Positions 1 through 10,585 of a DNA stretch of 64,000 bases are shown piece after piece; position 1 is the stretch's first letter, and each line of letters begins with the position of its first letter. The notes beneath the pieces were generated by a model. It did no database searches and was not told the DNA's origin. It worked only from the letters and a program-made list of their open reading frames with translations. The stretch is from Trematomus loennbergii (lineage: Eukaryota; Chordata; Actinopteri; Perciformes; Nototheniidae). The DNA is taken from positions 524,001 to 588,000 of the forward strand of contig JAAOOA010000168.1 of the NCBI GenBank assembly GCA_012861695.1, written 5' to 3'. The position numbers and the translations under genes are program-made.

Positions 1-862
1 TCTCATAAACAGATAACTTGTGTAAACATTTAAGAATAAAACAAATCACAAGATAAAGGGTTCAGTTAAACAAAATAAACAATTAACTAGAATAAAATAA
101 ACAAACTAATTTAAATCAAGTTGGCCCAAGTAAGGACAAGTTATAGGGGGGAGTTAGCCCCAGAGTTCAATGACTTCCACACTTCGAGTGTCGGCCCAAG
201 CAAGGCAGCAGCAAGGCGTGCAGTTAAAGTAGTAACTGGTGAGCGAGCCTCCGCAGTAGGCGACGCAAAGCTGGCCAGAAGCAGCAATCAGAAGCGCAAC
301 ACAGTAGCAGCAGCCCAAACATTTAGGCAGGATCAACAGCAGTTGTGCCGATAAATACACTTTATCCGGTGAAGCAAAACAGCAGATGTCCCTTAATCAT
401 TGGATTGGCTCTAGTTTATGAATAAATACAAAGACAGCGTTAATATCAATAAAAGTAATGAGGTGGATTGACTAAATAGATCGCCGTACAGCGCACATAC
501 CGATCAGGCCTTCCTATCGATGACGCAGAGAGGAGAGAGCTTCATGCTTTCTATGGCTGCGTTGACAGGCTGCATCTGGAGGATCCACCACTAGGTGAGG
601 CAAAGCAGGGCTAAGTATCAATACGCTGGCAAATTGCAGAACCTTTCCTGAAGCGAGCAATGCAACTGCAACATACCTGCACCGGTGGCGGAAGCAAACA
701 CGGCAAACACGCAAGTGGGGCGGGTCTGTGTACCAACAACCAAGAGACAGCCAGCTAGAAACCTCTGCCCTTTTATAGGGTGCCCCCTGGTGGTGACATG
801 CTCACAAGAGCCAAAAGAGGAGAATATGCTTTCTAAGGGATTAGGACTCTCATCCTGCTACA
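1..862 (-). repeat. 3' LTR of the Gypsy element (partial)
   Basis: Direct repeat of 7057-7916. It ends at 862 with CTACA, which reads TGTAG on the minus strand, the canonical LTR start. Differences from the right copy are at about five sites and are all 1-2 base indels. The LTR continues left of the window. Confidence 0.93.
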
Positions 863-878
863 ATCTACCCCCCCTATT
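863..878 (-). other. Polypurine tract of the Gypsy element
   Basis: Directly before the 3' LTR the minus strand reads an A-rich stretch, then GGGGGGGTAGAT. This is the expected purine-rich primer for plus-strand DNA synthesis, abutting the LTR. Confidence 0.75.
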
Positions 879-926
879 TGTATCGTCGGCCCGACGATGA
901 ACGAATCCAAGCCAATGTTAGCCAAC

Positions 927-1721
927 CTAGTTCCAAGGTCTAAAGATAACCGACACAGAGTTAGACACGGGACCAGGAGAGTTTTCGGCCACAGGCACCA
1001 ATTCTCCCAACGCTCTCGGGAGATGATGGACATTAGGATGCTGCCCAGCGGTTGACCGTGCTGTCCGTCGCAATGTCACTGCGCTAGAATCAGGGCAAGT
1101 GGCTGGAGGAATAGCCAAGCGGGAGGAAGGCAATTCTGGCATGGCCGCGAGAGCTACCGAAGGGCCGGCCTCAATGGAGGCTTCGTCAGATGGTGGAAAC
1201 AGCAACCAAGGGGTTTCTTGGGTCACCACAGCTGATCTGGTAGAACGAGGGTACGGAGCTTCATTTCTTGAAACCCATAGGTCACCATCAGAGGAAAGCT
1301 CACCATCTGACTGTGGTGAGTCAGGAGGAATTGAGAGAGGGACAGGGACATCATCTGGAGAGTGGGTTCCAACCACAGCTTTCAACAGAGTGCGGTGGAC
1401 CCGTTTGGTTTTGGTCAGGTCGTTTGCCGGTGCAATCGTGTACACCGAACCGCCTTTTGGTGCTTTCACCACTATATACCTGACAGAACTCCAAATATCT
1501 CTGATCTTATGGCGCCCTCTTGCACCACAATCTCGCAACCAAACTAACTGGCCCTCGTTCAATGGGACATCTTTGACATACTGGTCATGGCACCTCTTTC
1601 TGCGCTCTGCTGCAGTTTTTAACCTCTCTTGAGCTCCTTCAAAGGCAATTTGCAATTTTGCCTGATGCTCCTGAATCCACTCATGGACAGGACCACCGAC
1701 TGGATCAGGGACTCTACCCAA
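927..1721 (-). CDS. pol: Gypsy pol, integrase C-terminal part in a shifted frame
   Basis: This 264-residue open frame carries on from the integrase core of the upstream pol frame. It contains the basic C-terminal region with R/K-rich helices and a chromatin-binding-like stretch (residues about 40-110), followed by a low-complexity Pro/Ser tail. It is separated from the main pol frame by one extra base in a short T run near 1758, so one polyprotein has been broken in two. The break may be real decay or an assembly error. The first methionine is only the first in the shifted frame, not a true start. Confidence 0.75.
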   Translation of the reverse strand: MGRVPDPVGGPVHEWIQEHQAKLQIAFEGAQERLKTAAERRKRCHDQYVKDVPLNEGQLVWLRDCGARGRHKIRDIWSSVRYIVVKAPKGGSVYTIAPANDLTKTKRVHRTLLKAVVGTHSPDDVPVPLSIPPDSPQSDGELSSDGDLWVSRNEAPYPRSTRSAVVTQETPWLLFPPSDEASIEAGPSVALAAMPELPSSRLAIPPATCPDSSAVTLRRTARSTAGQHPNVHHLPRALGELVPVAENSPGPVSNSVSVIFRPWN

Positions 1722-1728
1722 CAGAAAA

Positions 1729-4700
1729 TCAACTGGGAGCCTTGGCTCTTGTCCAAAACATCAACAAGAATGGAGATTCACCAGTTGACTGATGGGGAGT
1801 AGTGTTGTAAGAATACAGTAGTTGTGGCAAGCAGGAGTTCCAATCCCGTTTCCGAGACACAGGCAGAGTACGCAGCAAGTTGTGAAGGGTTCGGTTGAAC
1901 CGTTCACATTGACCATTGCCCGCCGGATGGTAGGGAGTAGTGCGAGATTTTTCAATGTTATAGAGGCTGCAAAGTTGTTGGATAAGAATGCTCTCAAAGT
2001 TTCGACCCTGGTCCGAATGTATACGGGCTGGGACACCAAACTTTGAAAACCATTCTGTGACCAGAACTTGAGCCACAGTAGAGGCTCGTTGGTCACGGGT
2101 GGCAAAGGCCAAAGTGTACTTGCTAAAAATGTCTGTAATTACAAGGACATTTTCCAACCTACTATAGGTGGGTTCCAAGACAGTGAAGTCAATCGCCAGA
2201 ATTTCATTGGGTCTAGAAGCCAGCAAGTGTCCCATGGGAGCACGAGCCGCTGGTCGAGTGTCCTTGGCAATTTGACACCTCTCACAACTGCTGCACCAAT
2301 GTACCACCTCGGAGGACATACCTGGCCAGTAACACCGCTGCCTAAGTAGCTCCAAGGTTCTTTCAATACCTTGGTGGCCATGCCTCTGGTGGACTTCGGT
2401 GAGCACCTGCTCTCTCAAAGCAGCTGGCAAAAGCAGCTGCAGAACTGCTTCAGCCCCATCAGAGCGAAAGATCTGGCGATAGAGGACCCCACTCCTCTCA
2501 ACTAACCGGTCCCATTGGCGGAGCAGTGCCAATGCTTGCCGGGATAACTGCTTCCTCTCATCATTGCTAGGACGCTGCCTCCTTCTCCAGAACACCAAGA
2601 GTTCCTGAAGGAGAGGGTCCGCTTGCTGAAGTGCCTCCATATCAGACTGTGTATGATGAGGCAGGGCTATGACAGCCGTTTGTGTTGCCTTTGCTACTGG
2701 CAAGGCTTGCCGTAAAGGCAAGGGGAGCAACGTGCTAGGGAGCATAGCTTCAAGATCTTGCACTCCTGGTGGGTGCTGACGGGACAGGGCATCAGCATTT
2801 CCATTACTTCTACCAGAGCGGTACTTAATCTCAAAGTCGAAAGACGCAAGTTGGGCTGCCCAACGTTGTTCAGTGGCTCCAAGCTTTGCCGTGGACAGGT
2901 GGCTAAGTGGATTGTTGTCAGTGAAAACAACACATTTATGACCAAGCAGATATTCCCTGAATTTCTCGGTCATGGCCCACTTGAGCCCCAAGAACTCCAG
3001 CCTCATGGAGCTGTAGTTGGCAGAGTTGCGTTCAGTGGGCCTCAGACCTCTGCTGGCATAAGCTATGGGCCTGACCTTACCACCTTGCTCCTGTGATAAC
3101 ACAGCTCCGAGGCCACCAAAGCTTGCGTCGACCTCCAGAATAAATGGGAGGGAGAAGTCAGCATAGGCAAGCACAGGTGCCGTGGTGAGCTTTGTCTTGA
3201 GAGCCTCAAAGCTCCTATGACACTCCTCAGTCCAGTTCCCAGCGATTTCACGCTCTGATCTCCTTTTGGACTTGGTGCCTCCCAACTCAGCCACCAACGT
3301 ATGTAGAGGGGCAGCCAATTTGGCAAAGCCCTCCACAAACCTACGGTAGTAACTGGCAAAACCAAGGAACGACCGCAGTCCAGAGATGGTAGTGGGGGGC
3401 TGCCAACTGGCTACCACCTCCTGTTTGCTGGGATCAGTAGAGACACCCTGGTCAGAAATCACATGGCCCAGGTAACGCACCTCTCGCTGGAAGAAAGCAC
3501 ACTTTGAGAGCTTAGCCTTTAAGCCTTCATGCTGTAGCCTTCTCAGCACGACCTCCAACCTCTCAAGATGTTGATCCACGGTGGAAGAGAATACCACGAT
3601 GTCATCAAGGTATAAAAGCAAAGATTGGCATTGTTGGTCCCCGAAGATCCGCTGCATCAATCTTTGGAAAGTGCCAGGAGCATTGCAGAGTCCAAAGGGC
3701 ATCCGATTCCACTCAAAGAGGCCAAACGGGGTGCAAAACGCCGTTTTTGGCCGGTCTGCTTCTGCAACTGGTACCTGGTTATACCCACTGGCTAAATCCA
3801 TGGTGGAAAACCAGCGAGCACCCGTCAGCGCATCAAGGGACTCTTCGATTCGAGGGAGAGGAAAAGCATCTTTCCTGGTTTTGCTGTTCAGCTGCCTGTA
3901 GTCTACGCACATGCGCAGGCTACCATCCTTCTTTTTCACTAGCACGATGGGGGATGCGTAGGGGCTGCAACTCTCTCTTATGATCTGTGACTCAAGAAGT
4001 TGGTTGATGTGCTCCTTCACTACCTCGTACTCAGACGGGGGAATGCGCCTATAGCGTTGCTTCACGGGGACGTCATCAAGAAGAGGGATGTCATGAGAGA
4101 TCAAGGTGGTGCAACCCAAGTCCCCCTCGTGAGCAGAAAAGACAGATGTGTGCTTCGTCAAAAGAGACCGTACCTTAACCTGTTCTTCAGCAGGCAAGGA
4201 AGACAGGTCTAGAGCATCCAGCTGGTCAGGCACAGAGGGAAAGGCAGCCTGGGATGCCACTCTGGCCACACAGGATGGTACTTCGGTGACACCAACAGGC
4301 AAGTTGACTAGCCTAACTTCATCGAGTGTGCCTACCAGTGTGCGGGGATACAGCAACACGTCTGCGGAGCCTACGTTCACAATAGGAATGTAGGCGGTGC
4401 CCCTTTCCACCCGAACCAGAGCTGGAGAGGCAAGCAATCCAGCCGGAAGACCCGAATCCAAGGGCTCAAATAACACAGTGCCACTTGAGTACTGCTCTGA
4501 GCATGTGGCTGCAACAATCTTCATCATGCCACCGGGGATACGACAAGCCTTCCTTCCACGCACTTTTACCCCTCCTGAAATGTCAGGAGGGGCATGCACA
4601 CTGGCCTGATGGCATTTTTGCAAAGCCTGAATGAATGATTCGGGGGCCTCCGATACAGGAGGCAAAGAAAACAAGGCCAAACCATGCTGGCCAAAGAGCT

Positions 4701-5037
4701 CCTTGTAACATCTGCGAATTATATTCATCCCCAGAATACCAGGGACTGCAGAAGAGACACCACCGGGGGGGTCCTTCACCACCAACACACCACAGCTTGC
4801 CATTACCTTTCCACAAAGCTCAACTTCTAGCTCCAAGTAGCCAATGTAAGGGATGGCCAACCCATTGGCTGCTCTGAGCTGCAGCCAGTGACAAGATTGG
4901 AGCCTCTCCTGGCCCCAGGGTTCAAAATGCTGATGGAAAAAGCTCTCTGTGATTGTAGATACCATGGACCCAGTATCTACCAAACAAGGAACCTTAACTC
5001 CACCCATGCTTACATCTAAATGTGGACAAGACGACAT
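1729..5037 (-). CDS. pol: Gypsy pol polyprotein (protease, RT, RNase H, integrase)
   Basis: A 1102-residue frame. It carries an aspartic protease with DTGS at residue 21, a reverse transcriptase with the catalytic YLDD box near residue 475, an RNase H beginning with VDAS, a zinc-binding HHCC module (CSSCERCQ), and an integrase core with the D, D (HSDQG) and E (NGQCERFN) residues. The enzyme set copies genomic RNA to DNA and inserts it. Catalytic residues all look intact. The frame ends early through a +1 slip near 1758; the rest of the integrase is in 927-1721. It lies 68 bp downstream of gag in a different frame, so its expression would need frameshifting or re-initiation. Confidence 0.95.
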   Translation of the reverse strand: MSSCPHLDVSMGGVKVPCLVDTGSMVSTITESFFHQHFEPWGQERLQSCHWLQLRAANGLAIPYIGYLELEVELCGKVMASCGVLVVKDPPGGVSSAVPGILGMNIIRRCYKELFGQHGLALFSLPPVSEAPESFIQALQKCHQASVHAPPDISGGVKVRGRKACRIPGGMMKIVAATCSEQYSSGTVLFEPLDSGLPAGLLASPALVRVERGTAYIPIVNVGSADVLLYPRTLVGTLDEVRLVNLPVGVTEVPSCVARVASQAAFPSVPDQLDALDLSSLPAEEQVKVRSLLTKHTSVFSAHEGDLGCTTLISHDIPLLDDVPVKQRYRRIPPSEYEVVKEHINQLLESQIIRESCSPYASPIVLVKKKDGSLRMCVDYRQLNSKTRKDAFPLPRIEESLDALTGARWFSTMDLASGYNQVPVAEADRPKTAFCTPFGLFEWNRMPFGLCNAPGTFQRLMQRIFGDQQCQSLLLYLDDIVVFSSTVDQHLERLEVVLRRLQHEGLKAKLSKCAFFQREVRYLGHVISDQGVSTDPSKQEVVASWQPPTTISGLRSFLGFASYYRRFVEGFAKLAAPLHTLVAELGGTKSKRRSEREIAGNWTEECHRSFEALKTKLTTAPVLAYADFSLPFILEVDASFGGLGAVLSQEQGGKVRPIAYASRGLRPTERNSANYSSMRLEFLGLKWAMTEKFREYLLGHKCVVFTDNNPLSHLSTAKLGATEQRWAAQLASFDFEIKYRSGRSNGNADALSRQHPPGVQDLEAMLPSTLLPLPLRQALPVAKATQTAVIALPHHTQSDMEALQQADPLLQELLVFWRRRQRPSNDERKQLSRQALALLRQWDRLVERSGVLYRQIFRSDGAEAVLQLLLPAALREQVLTEVHQRHGHQGIERTLELLRQRCYWPGMSSEVVHWCSSCERCQIAKDTRPAARAPMGHLLASRPNEILAIDFTVLEPTYSRLENVLVITDIFSKYTLAFATRDQRASTVAQVLVTEWFSKFGVPARIHSDQGRNFESILIQQLCSLYNIEKSRTTPYHPAGNGQCERFNRTLHNLLRTLPVSRKRDWNSCLPQLLYSYNTTPHQSTGESPFLLMFWTRAKAPS

Positions 5038-5105
5038 GAGCTTAGAAGCTTCTCCTGAGCCTGTGACTCCACCCCCCGAACTGTGGCTCTGTAATTCGGT
5101 GGGCG

Positions 5106-6170
5106 CTAGTTTTCCGATGGCTGAGTGAAACGGCGCTGTCCGCTAGACTGTTGAGCAGGTGAGGACGGCCGAGCACGAGGAGCAGCACGTACCCCATCGC
5201 ACTCTCTGGCCAAATGACCGGATAGCTGGCAACGTCTACAAATGATGGGGCCACTATAGGGGGGGCGACTGCGCAGCTGAGAGCCCTGGAAACGAGAAAT
5301 GCTTTGAGTAAGCGTGTTAAGCTGCTCTTGCTGGAGTTTTAGCATCTCTCTCATCTCACTCAGTTCAGACACCTGTGAGCCAGTCACCACCTGAGGACCA
5401 CCCTGAACTCCATACTGTAGACCAAGAACTGAAGGGACAGAGTGACTTCGGCCCCTATTGCCACCAGGCAAACCCTCACGTTCCCACCTGATTGCTTCCG
5501 CCCTAGCATCAAGTAATGCCGCAGTAGGTTGTCGACGCACAAACTGTTTTAACTCTCGTCGCAATGCACAATCAATGACATGCTCTACAAATTGGTCGCG
5601 TAGCAAAACCTCTGCATTTTGCATGTCATCAGGCGCCCGCTGCTTTACAGATGACATAAGACTAAGCAACGCAAGGGAGAATTCCTGCAAAGTCTCCCCT
5701 TCTTGCTGCCGTCGGGAGAAGAAAGCCTCTTGTAAAGCTACATAAGAATCAGAACAACCATACAGCTCTGTCAACACAGCAATTATTTTGACAGGGTCTT
5801 CCCGCTCTGCACTTGCTCTGTATTTTATCTCATCACGGGCCTCTCCTTCAAGATGGTCAAACAAGAAAAATGCCTGATCAGATATAGCCAAACGGCGCGC
5901 TCTCATACAAGCCTGTACTTCCTCGATCCACTCACTCAACCCTATTCCTGATCTCCCCCTAAACATAGGACATTTCCTATCTCGGGGCACAAAAACCAGT
6001 CTATCCACTGAAGGGGCACTAGCATTGGAAGGATTAGAAGGGGGAACAGTAGCAGTTAAAGGTGCAGCACTAGGACCAGGCACCTCCACAGCCCGTTCCT
6101 GCAACAGCCTCTCATTGTCTGTTTTTAACTGCGCAACTAAATCCCTCAACTCTTGTAACTCTCCCTCCAT
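5106..6170 (-). CDS. gag: Gypsy gag nucleocapsid polyprotein
   Basis: A 354-residue protein in the gag position. The N-terminus is predicted coiled coil (ELQELRDLVAQLKTDNERL). The middle has the retrotransposon gag capsid pattern (about residues 60-230), including a WxxE...F..R-type helix-rich block. One CCHC zinc knuckle (CRRCQLSGHLAREC) lies near residue 310 and would bind RNA. The start is the first methionine after the leader. The frame is uninterrupted. Confidence 0.92.
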   Translation of the reverse strand: MEGELQELRDLVAQLKTDNERLLQERAVEVPGPSAAPLTATVPPSNPSNASAPSVDRLVFVPRDRKCPMFRGRSGIGLSEWIEEVQACMRARRLAISDQAFFLFDHLEGEARDEIKYRASAEREDPVKIIAVLTELYGCSDSYVALQEAFFSRRQQEGETLQEFSLALLSLMSSVKQRAPDDMQNAEVLLRDQFVEHVIDCALRRELKQFVRRQPTAALLDARAEAIRWEREGLPGGNRGRSHSVPSVLGLQYGVQGGPQVVTGSQVSELSEMREMLKLQQEQLNTLTQSISRFQGSQLRSRPPYSGPIICRRCQLSGHLARECDGVRAAPRARPSSPAQQSSGQRRFTQPSEN

Positions 6171-6405
6171 AGCTACACCGTTGCTAATTCAGTGGAGATA
6201 GGGCACCAAAATAGACAGGCAATACACAATAATAAACACTGACTTGCCAAAGGTCCACAAGAAACCAACTGCTGTTTTGCTTCGGAACACAATATAAAAC
6301 ACTTAATACAGGGTAAACTAGCTTCTAGCAATGGCCACAATACAACACTAATAATAATAATAAATAATTGAAACACACGTCTCTGCTCTCAAAAAGTAAA
6401 TCCTG

Positions 6406-6595
6406 CCGACAACGCCAGTTTGTGGCAGTAGCCGCAGAGGGGAGGGTAGGTGAATGTATTTGTTCAAGTTGGTTTGATTACACCATTCACAATTCCGACA
6501 ACGCCAGTTTGTGGCAGTAGCCGCAGAGGGGAGGGTAGGTGAATGTATTTGTTCAAGTTGGTTTGATTACACCATTCACAATTCCGACAACGCCA
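6406..6595 (-). repeat. 89-bp tandem duplication at the LTR/leader border, with primer-binding-site-like motif
   Basis: CCGACAACGCCA starts at 6406, 6495 and 6584, giving two 89-bp units and a partial third. On the minus strand each unit starts TGGCGTTGTCGG a few bases after CCACA. This is where a tRNA primer-binding site should lie: it begins TGG and follows an LTR ending in CA. The tRNA was not identified. The inner LTR edge is therefore near one of these three copies. Confidence 0.65.
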
Positions 6596-7056
6596 CCTTG
6601 GGAGTTTCACCCAAGGAAATATTAACACTTTTTCAGAGGACACATAGGTTCGAATACTAATGGAGCCGGAGACGTGGTTTCAATTTATCAAAAATACAAT
6701 TTTATTTAGCACAAGTCAATAGTTTAAAATGCAGTTTAAAACAGTCACAGGGGCTGTAGCACAAAGGGAAACAAAATGAATTAGAGGCTGAGGCTTACCA
6801 GTGGGGTGATAGGGTCGACGAGTGAGTGGAAGGATCCCAAACAAACCAAACTTAAATCACCCCAGTCATACGTGCAGGAAATCAAATCCCGGGGGAGCAC
6901 ATCACACACAAAAGGAGAGAGGAAAACCACCACCTTGGACACCAGCACCACCACCTTCAGCTCTCAGTAACTAAGTAGGGGAACAAAGAGGGAAATGCAG
7001 TTAATGGGGCTAAATAAGTAAATCAAAGTAATAAACAAACACAATAGCAAATATGT

Positions 7057-7916
7057 TCTCATAAACAGATAACTTGTGTAAACATTTAAGAATAAAACAA
7101 ATCACAAGATAAAGGGTTCAGTTAAACAAAATAAACAATTAACTAGAATAAAATAAACAAACTAATTTAAATCAAGTTGCCCAAGTAAGGACAAGTTATA
7201 GGGGGAGTTAGCCCCAGAGTTCAATGACTTCCACACTTCGAGTGTCGGCCCAAGCAAGGCAGCAGCAAGGCGTGCAGTTAAAGTAGTAACTGGTGAGCGA
7301 GCCTCCGCAGTAGGCGACGCAAAGCTGGCCAGAAGCAGCAATCAGAAGCAGCAACACAGTAGCAGCAGCCCAAACATTTAGGCAGGATCAACAGCAGTTG
7401 TGCCGATAAATACACTTTATCCGGTGAAGCAAAACAGCAGATGTCCCTTAATCATTGGATTGGCTCTAGGTTTATGAATAAATACAAAGACAGCGTTAAT
7501 ATCAATAAAAGTAATGAGGTGGATTGACTAAATAGATCGCCGTACAGCGCACATACCGATCAGGCCTTCCTATCGATGACGCAGAGAGGAGAGAGCTTCA
7601 TGCTTTCTATGGCTGCGTTGACAGGCTGCATCTGGAGGATCCACCACTAGGTGAGGCAAAGCAGGGCTAAGTATCAATACGCTGGCAAATTGCAGAACCT
7701 TTCCTGAAGCGAGCAATGCAACTGCAACATACCTGCACCGGTGGCGGAAGCAAACACGGCAAACACGCAAGTGGGGCGGGTCTGTGTACCAAACCAAGAG
7801 ACAGCCAGCTAGAAACCTCTGCCCTTTTATAGGGTGCCCCCTGGTGGTGACATGCTCACAAGAGCCAAAAGAGGAGAATATGCTTTCTAAGGGATTAGGA
7901 CTCTCATCCTGCTACA
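7057..7916 (-). repeat. 5' LTR of the Gypsy element (minimum extent)
   Basis: Matches 1-862. The outer edge at 7916 is exact because similarity to the left LTR stops there and Copia sequence starts. The inner edge is not provable, because the matching part of the left LTR is outside the window; it probably reaches about 6420-6600. Confidence 0.92.
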
Positions 7917-8528
7917 CATGCATCGTGACATCTCAAATAAGGTCCTCCACCCTCTTTCGGCAGTACCGTTCTGGTGAGGTGAGTATGGTGCACTTGTCTC
8001 GTGCCTTATCCCTTTCGTCCTAAGTAAAGTTTGAAACTCATGCCCGGTGAATTCAGTACCGTTGTCAGATCTTATGCACTTAATGTGTCCATATGGAGCA
8101 GTATCCGCTATGAATTTCTCAGTAGCTTTGCTGTATCACTCTTTGCTTTGATAGGGAAAAATCATCCCACTATAATCATCAGTAAATGCTATTGCATATC
8201 TGTACCCGTCTTTATCTGCTGGTTCTATTGGACCGCATAGGTCTGTATGTACTAGCTCCAGTACTGCCTTAGCTTTTACATCTGCCTGCCTGTTTCTGCT
8301 TTGAGTAAATTTTCCCTGCGTACATATTTCACAGTTAAGGTTAGACATGTCATGTTTCCCTTTGATCGACATACCTTTAACCACTTTCTCTAGTTTAGAC
8401 ACATCCTCAAAATTACAATGACCAAGTATTCTATGCCATGTCTGGATGTCATGACAACCATTACAAACATTATCAGTATTTTCATCCTCTACTGTGCTAA
8501 GGTAATATAGCCTACCATACACATCCAT
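7917..8528 (-). pseudogene. Copia integrase fragment (GAG-pre-integrase plus core)
   Basis: The minus strand encodes the Copia pre-integrase HHCC zinc domain (WHRILGH followed by CEICTQGK). The integrase core follows, with HTDLCGP, SDNGTEF and SPHQNGTAER covering the D, D and E catalytic positions. A frame change near 8136 separates the first D from the rest. The reading stops at 7917 exactly where the Gypsy LTR begins, so the remaining reverse transcriptase part should lie beyond the Gypsy element, left of the window. Confidence 0.88.
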
Positions 8529-8585
8529 TTTAAACTTGGTACCATTTTGATGAATCAGCCAATCATCACGTCCTTGAAGCGGACC

Positions 8586-8870
8586 TCAGCTCCACTGGCT
8601 GTCGCTGCTTTCACGGAGAAATGTCCTGTGGAAAAGATGGGATGTAAAGCGCTCTTTGAGCCTTGTTTTCACTTGCCGTTCCTCGCTGTCGAGCAGAACA
8701 ACTTCGGCTTCTCCCCTCATCTTCGCCATCCCGGTCGTTTTCGTTCCATCTGCCAGCTCTATCACATGGTCCTCGGGTCTAAAGCTCTTATCGATTGTCT
8801 TAAACTTTTGCCGGGTCATTAATCATGTGCGTCGTGGCACCACAGTCGACCATAAGACCTCTTTATTTCC
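8586..8870 (-). pseudogene. Copia aspartic protease fragment
   Basis: Reading right to left, the minus strand has VDCGATTHM near 8812-8855, the Copia protease active site (D-C/S-G-A). The downstream protease fold residues continue to 8586. It is out of frame with the gag zinc knuckle upstream, and with the integrase piece after about 60 bp. Confidence 0.75.
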
Positions 8871-9793
8871 TACTTGATTTTGACAGTCACTCATTTTGAA
8901 AAAGAATGATGCACCGGTATCATCCTCCGTGTCTCCGTCTGCCTTCTTCACCTGATCACGGCCCAGCCCTCTGCCTCGGCCTCGTCCTCGGTGTGGCGTG
9001 TCCCACCGTCGCTCCTCTCGCCTCGCTTGGATCTCGTTAGGGCATGTCCTAGCTATATGCCCATCTTTCCGCATGTGTAGCATTCAGTGTCGGCCAAGTC
9101 CATCTTCTTCCCTCTTCCACGTCCTCGTGTCCTTGCCCCGCTCGTCCTCATAACGCCGTCCTCATTCGCATTCATGTCACTCGTCCTATATTTGTCAGTG
9201 CTCTCATAGCTCCGCAGTTTAGCTTTGAAGTCACCGAACGTTAGACGGTCGTTGGTTTGAGTGACGTGCACGACAAACGGGTTGAATGAGTCCGGTAACC
9301 CCTTCACTACCATGGCAATCTGCAACCGGTCACTGATATTTTCTTCGGCCCTTCTCAAAGACGTGAAATAGTCTCCGCTGAATAATATAATCAGTAACAG
9401 TCTCGTTGTTGCTTTGTGGAGAGAAGAGAGTTCACAGTACAGGCTCACGACTCGTGGTTTGTCCTTTCCTGCGTAGTGCTCTCGGAGTATTGCCAACGCT
9501 TTTCTTCCATCTGGTTTTGCGTCTCTCATTATGAGTGATAAACTCTTATTATCTAGACACTGCACTAATTCAGCATATGCTTCTGCATTCTTTGTTTGCG
9601 TCTTCTTCAAGTGCGTGTTCGTTGTTGTAGTCTATCGCTGTCTCTTCAGGATAACTTCACTGAGGCCGCGGGAGTTCCATGTGCGCCAAAAACCTTGTCT
9701 CCCATAACTCAAAGATTTTCTCGTCACCGTCGAATAACAACTTAAACCACCTTTGGCCTCCTTGACTGGGCCCTAACCTGTTGCGTGAGACAT
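8871..9793 (-). pseudogene. Copia gag, frameshifted
   Basis: The gag frame begins near 9793 (MSHATG), is broken early, and resumes at 9610 as a 185-residue piece resembling the UBN2/gag_2 family, with LxxHYAGKDKPRV-like and GLPDSFNPFV motifs. A split CCHC zinc knuckle (CYTCGKMG, then HIARTC) spans two frames near 9060, preceded by an RG-rich stretch. Several indels make it nonfunctional. Copia elements are generally rare in fish genomes. Confidence 0.8.
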
Positions 9794-10440
9794 TATATTC
9801 AGCAGAAGTCTCCACGTTTGCAGTCAACCAAAGTAGTTTGTAAGTATGTTACGGACAGAAAAACACACGACCACATCGCTCAGAGTTTGGCCTGGAGTAC
9901 GGACCGTTTGTTGAATCTGCGCATGCTCATTAGCATGACCACGTTTCTTTCACTCAGGCACATTCTGATGACGTCATACACATGAACTGAAACATGACTT
10001 TGTTCTTATACAAATATGCTTAACATGATCTCTGCGTCACCGACCGATTTGATATTCGTGTGACAGAAAAAGAAAAAAAACGTTATTGTCCAGCCGCGGC
10101 CGGAAGATCAGGAAGCAACGTTACTATGCTATAATCGATTATGTTCTGTCCCTGCATCGATGCAGAATCGTCCACGTCCGCAACACCATGCATCATAGAA
10201 ACGATTAATTCAACACCCTACTCTCTCTATCGGAGCCATGGATAGCCAGAAGCTTATATATACTGTATATAAACATCTACGTTTTTCGTGCCCCACCACT
10301 TTTGTAGATATCGAAACGCCACGGGACATGTGTGTAGTAAGCGTGTTCTTTGCATTTGATTGTTCTCTTTTATCCTTTCGCCTCTATCTACTTGTCTTTC
10401 ATCCTTTCTTTATAACTAATGATGTTGATGTATTGTGATT
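9794..10440. other. No gene seen; possible Copia leader and repeat debris
   Basis: Moderately diverged sequence to the right of the Copia gag start. It may include the 5' leader and LTR of that element, but no matching second LTR is available to define them. Short palindromic stretches with ATCGAT occur near 10130-10170. No coding region is supported. Confidence 0.4.
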
Positions 10441-10585
10441 TTAAAAAGGTGTCCATTATCATCTGGCCGGGGACAACAGATGGAAATTAGTAATGTTGGC
10501 TAAAGCTGCCCCATTTACTGGTTTTTGTGACAGTTGATCAATGGGGACTGTCCACGACACTATGAAAAATAAACTAAACTAAACA
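10441..10585 (+). mobile_element. LINE 3' tail fragment
   Basis: The stretch with CTGGCCGGGGACAACAGATG, followed by an A-rich repeated AAACTAAAC end, resembles 3' ends of fish non-LTR retrotransposons. No coding part remains. Confidence 0.45.

Larger units (their letters stand above)
1..7916 (-). mobile_element. Ty3/Gypsy LTR retrotransposon, nearly complete
   Basis: The element reads right to left: 5' LTR (right edge 7916), primer-binding region, gag, pol, polypurine tract, 3' LTR (862 down past position 1). The domain order protease, reverse transcriptase, RNase H, integrase is that of Ty3/Gypsy. LTR ends have the usual TG...CA form; the minus-strand LTR starts TGTAGCAGG. The outer end of the 3' LTR is cut by the window edge. 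The two LTRs differ only by small indels over about 860 bp, so the insertion is recent. The right flank is Copia integrase sequence, so this element is nested in an older one. Confidence 0.93.

Noticed and set aside
1099..1632. A 177-codon plus-strand frame over the Gypsy pol end
   Set aside because: Antisense shadow of the integrase tail.
10120..10210. ATCGAT-rich palindromic stretch as a possible replication or binding site
   Set aside because: Similar strings are common in fish transposon ends; no second end or function could be shown.
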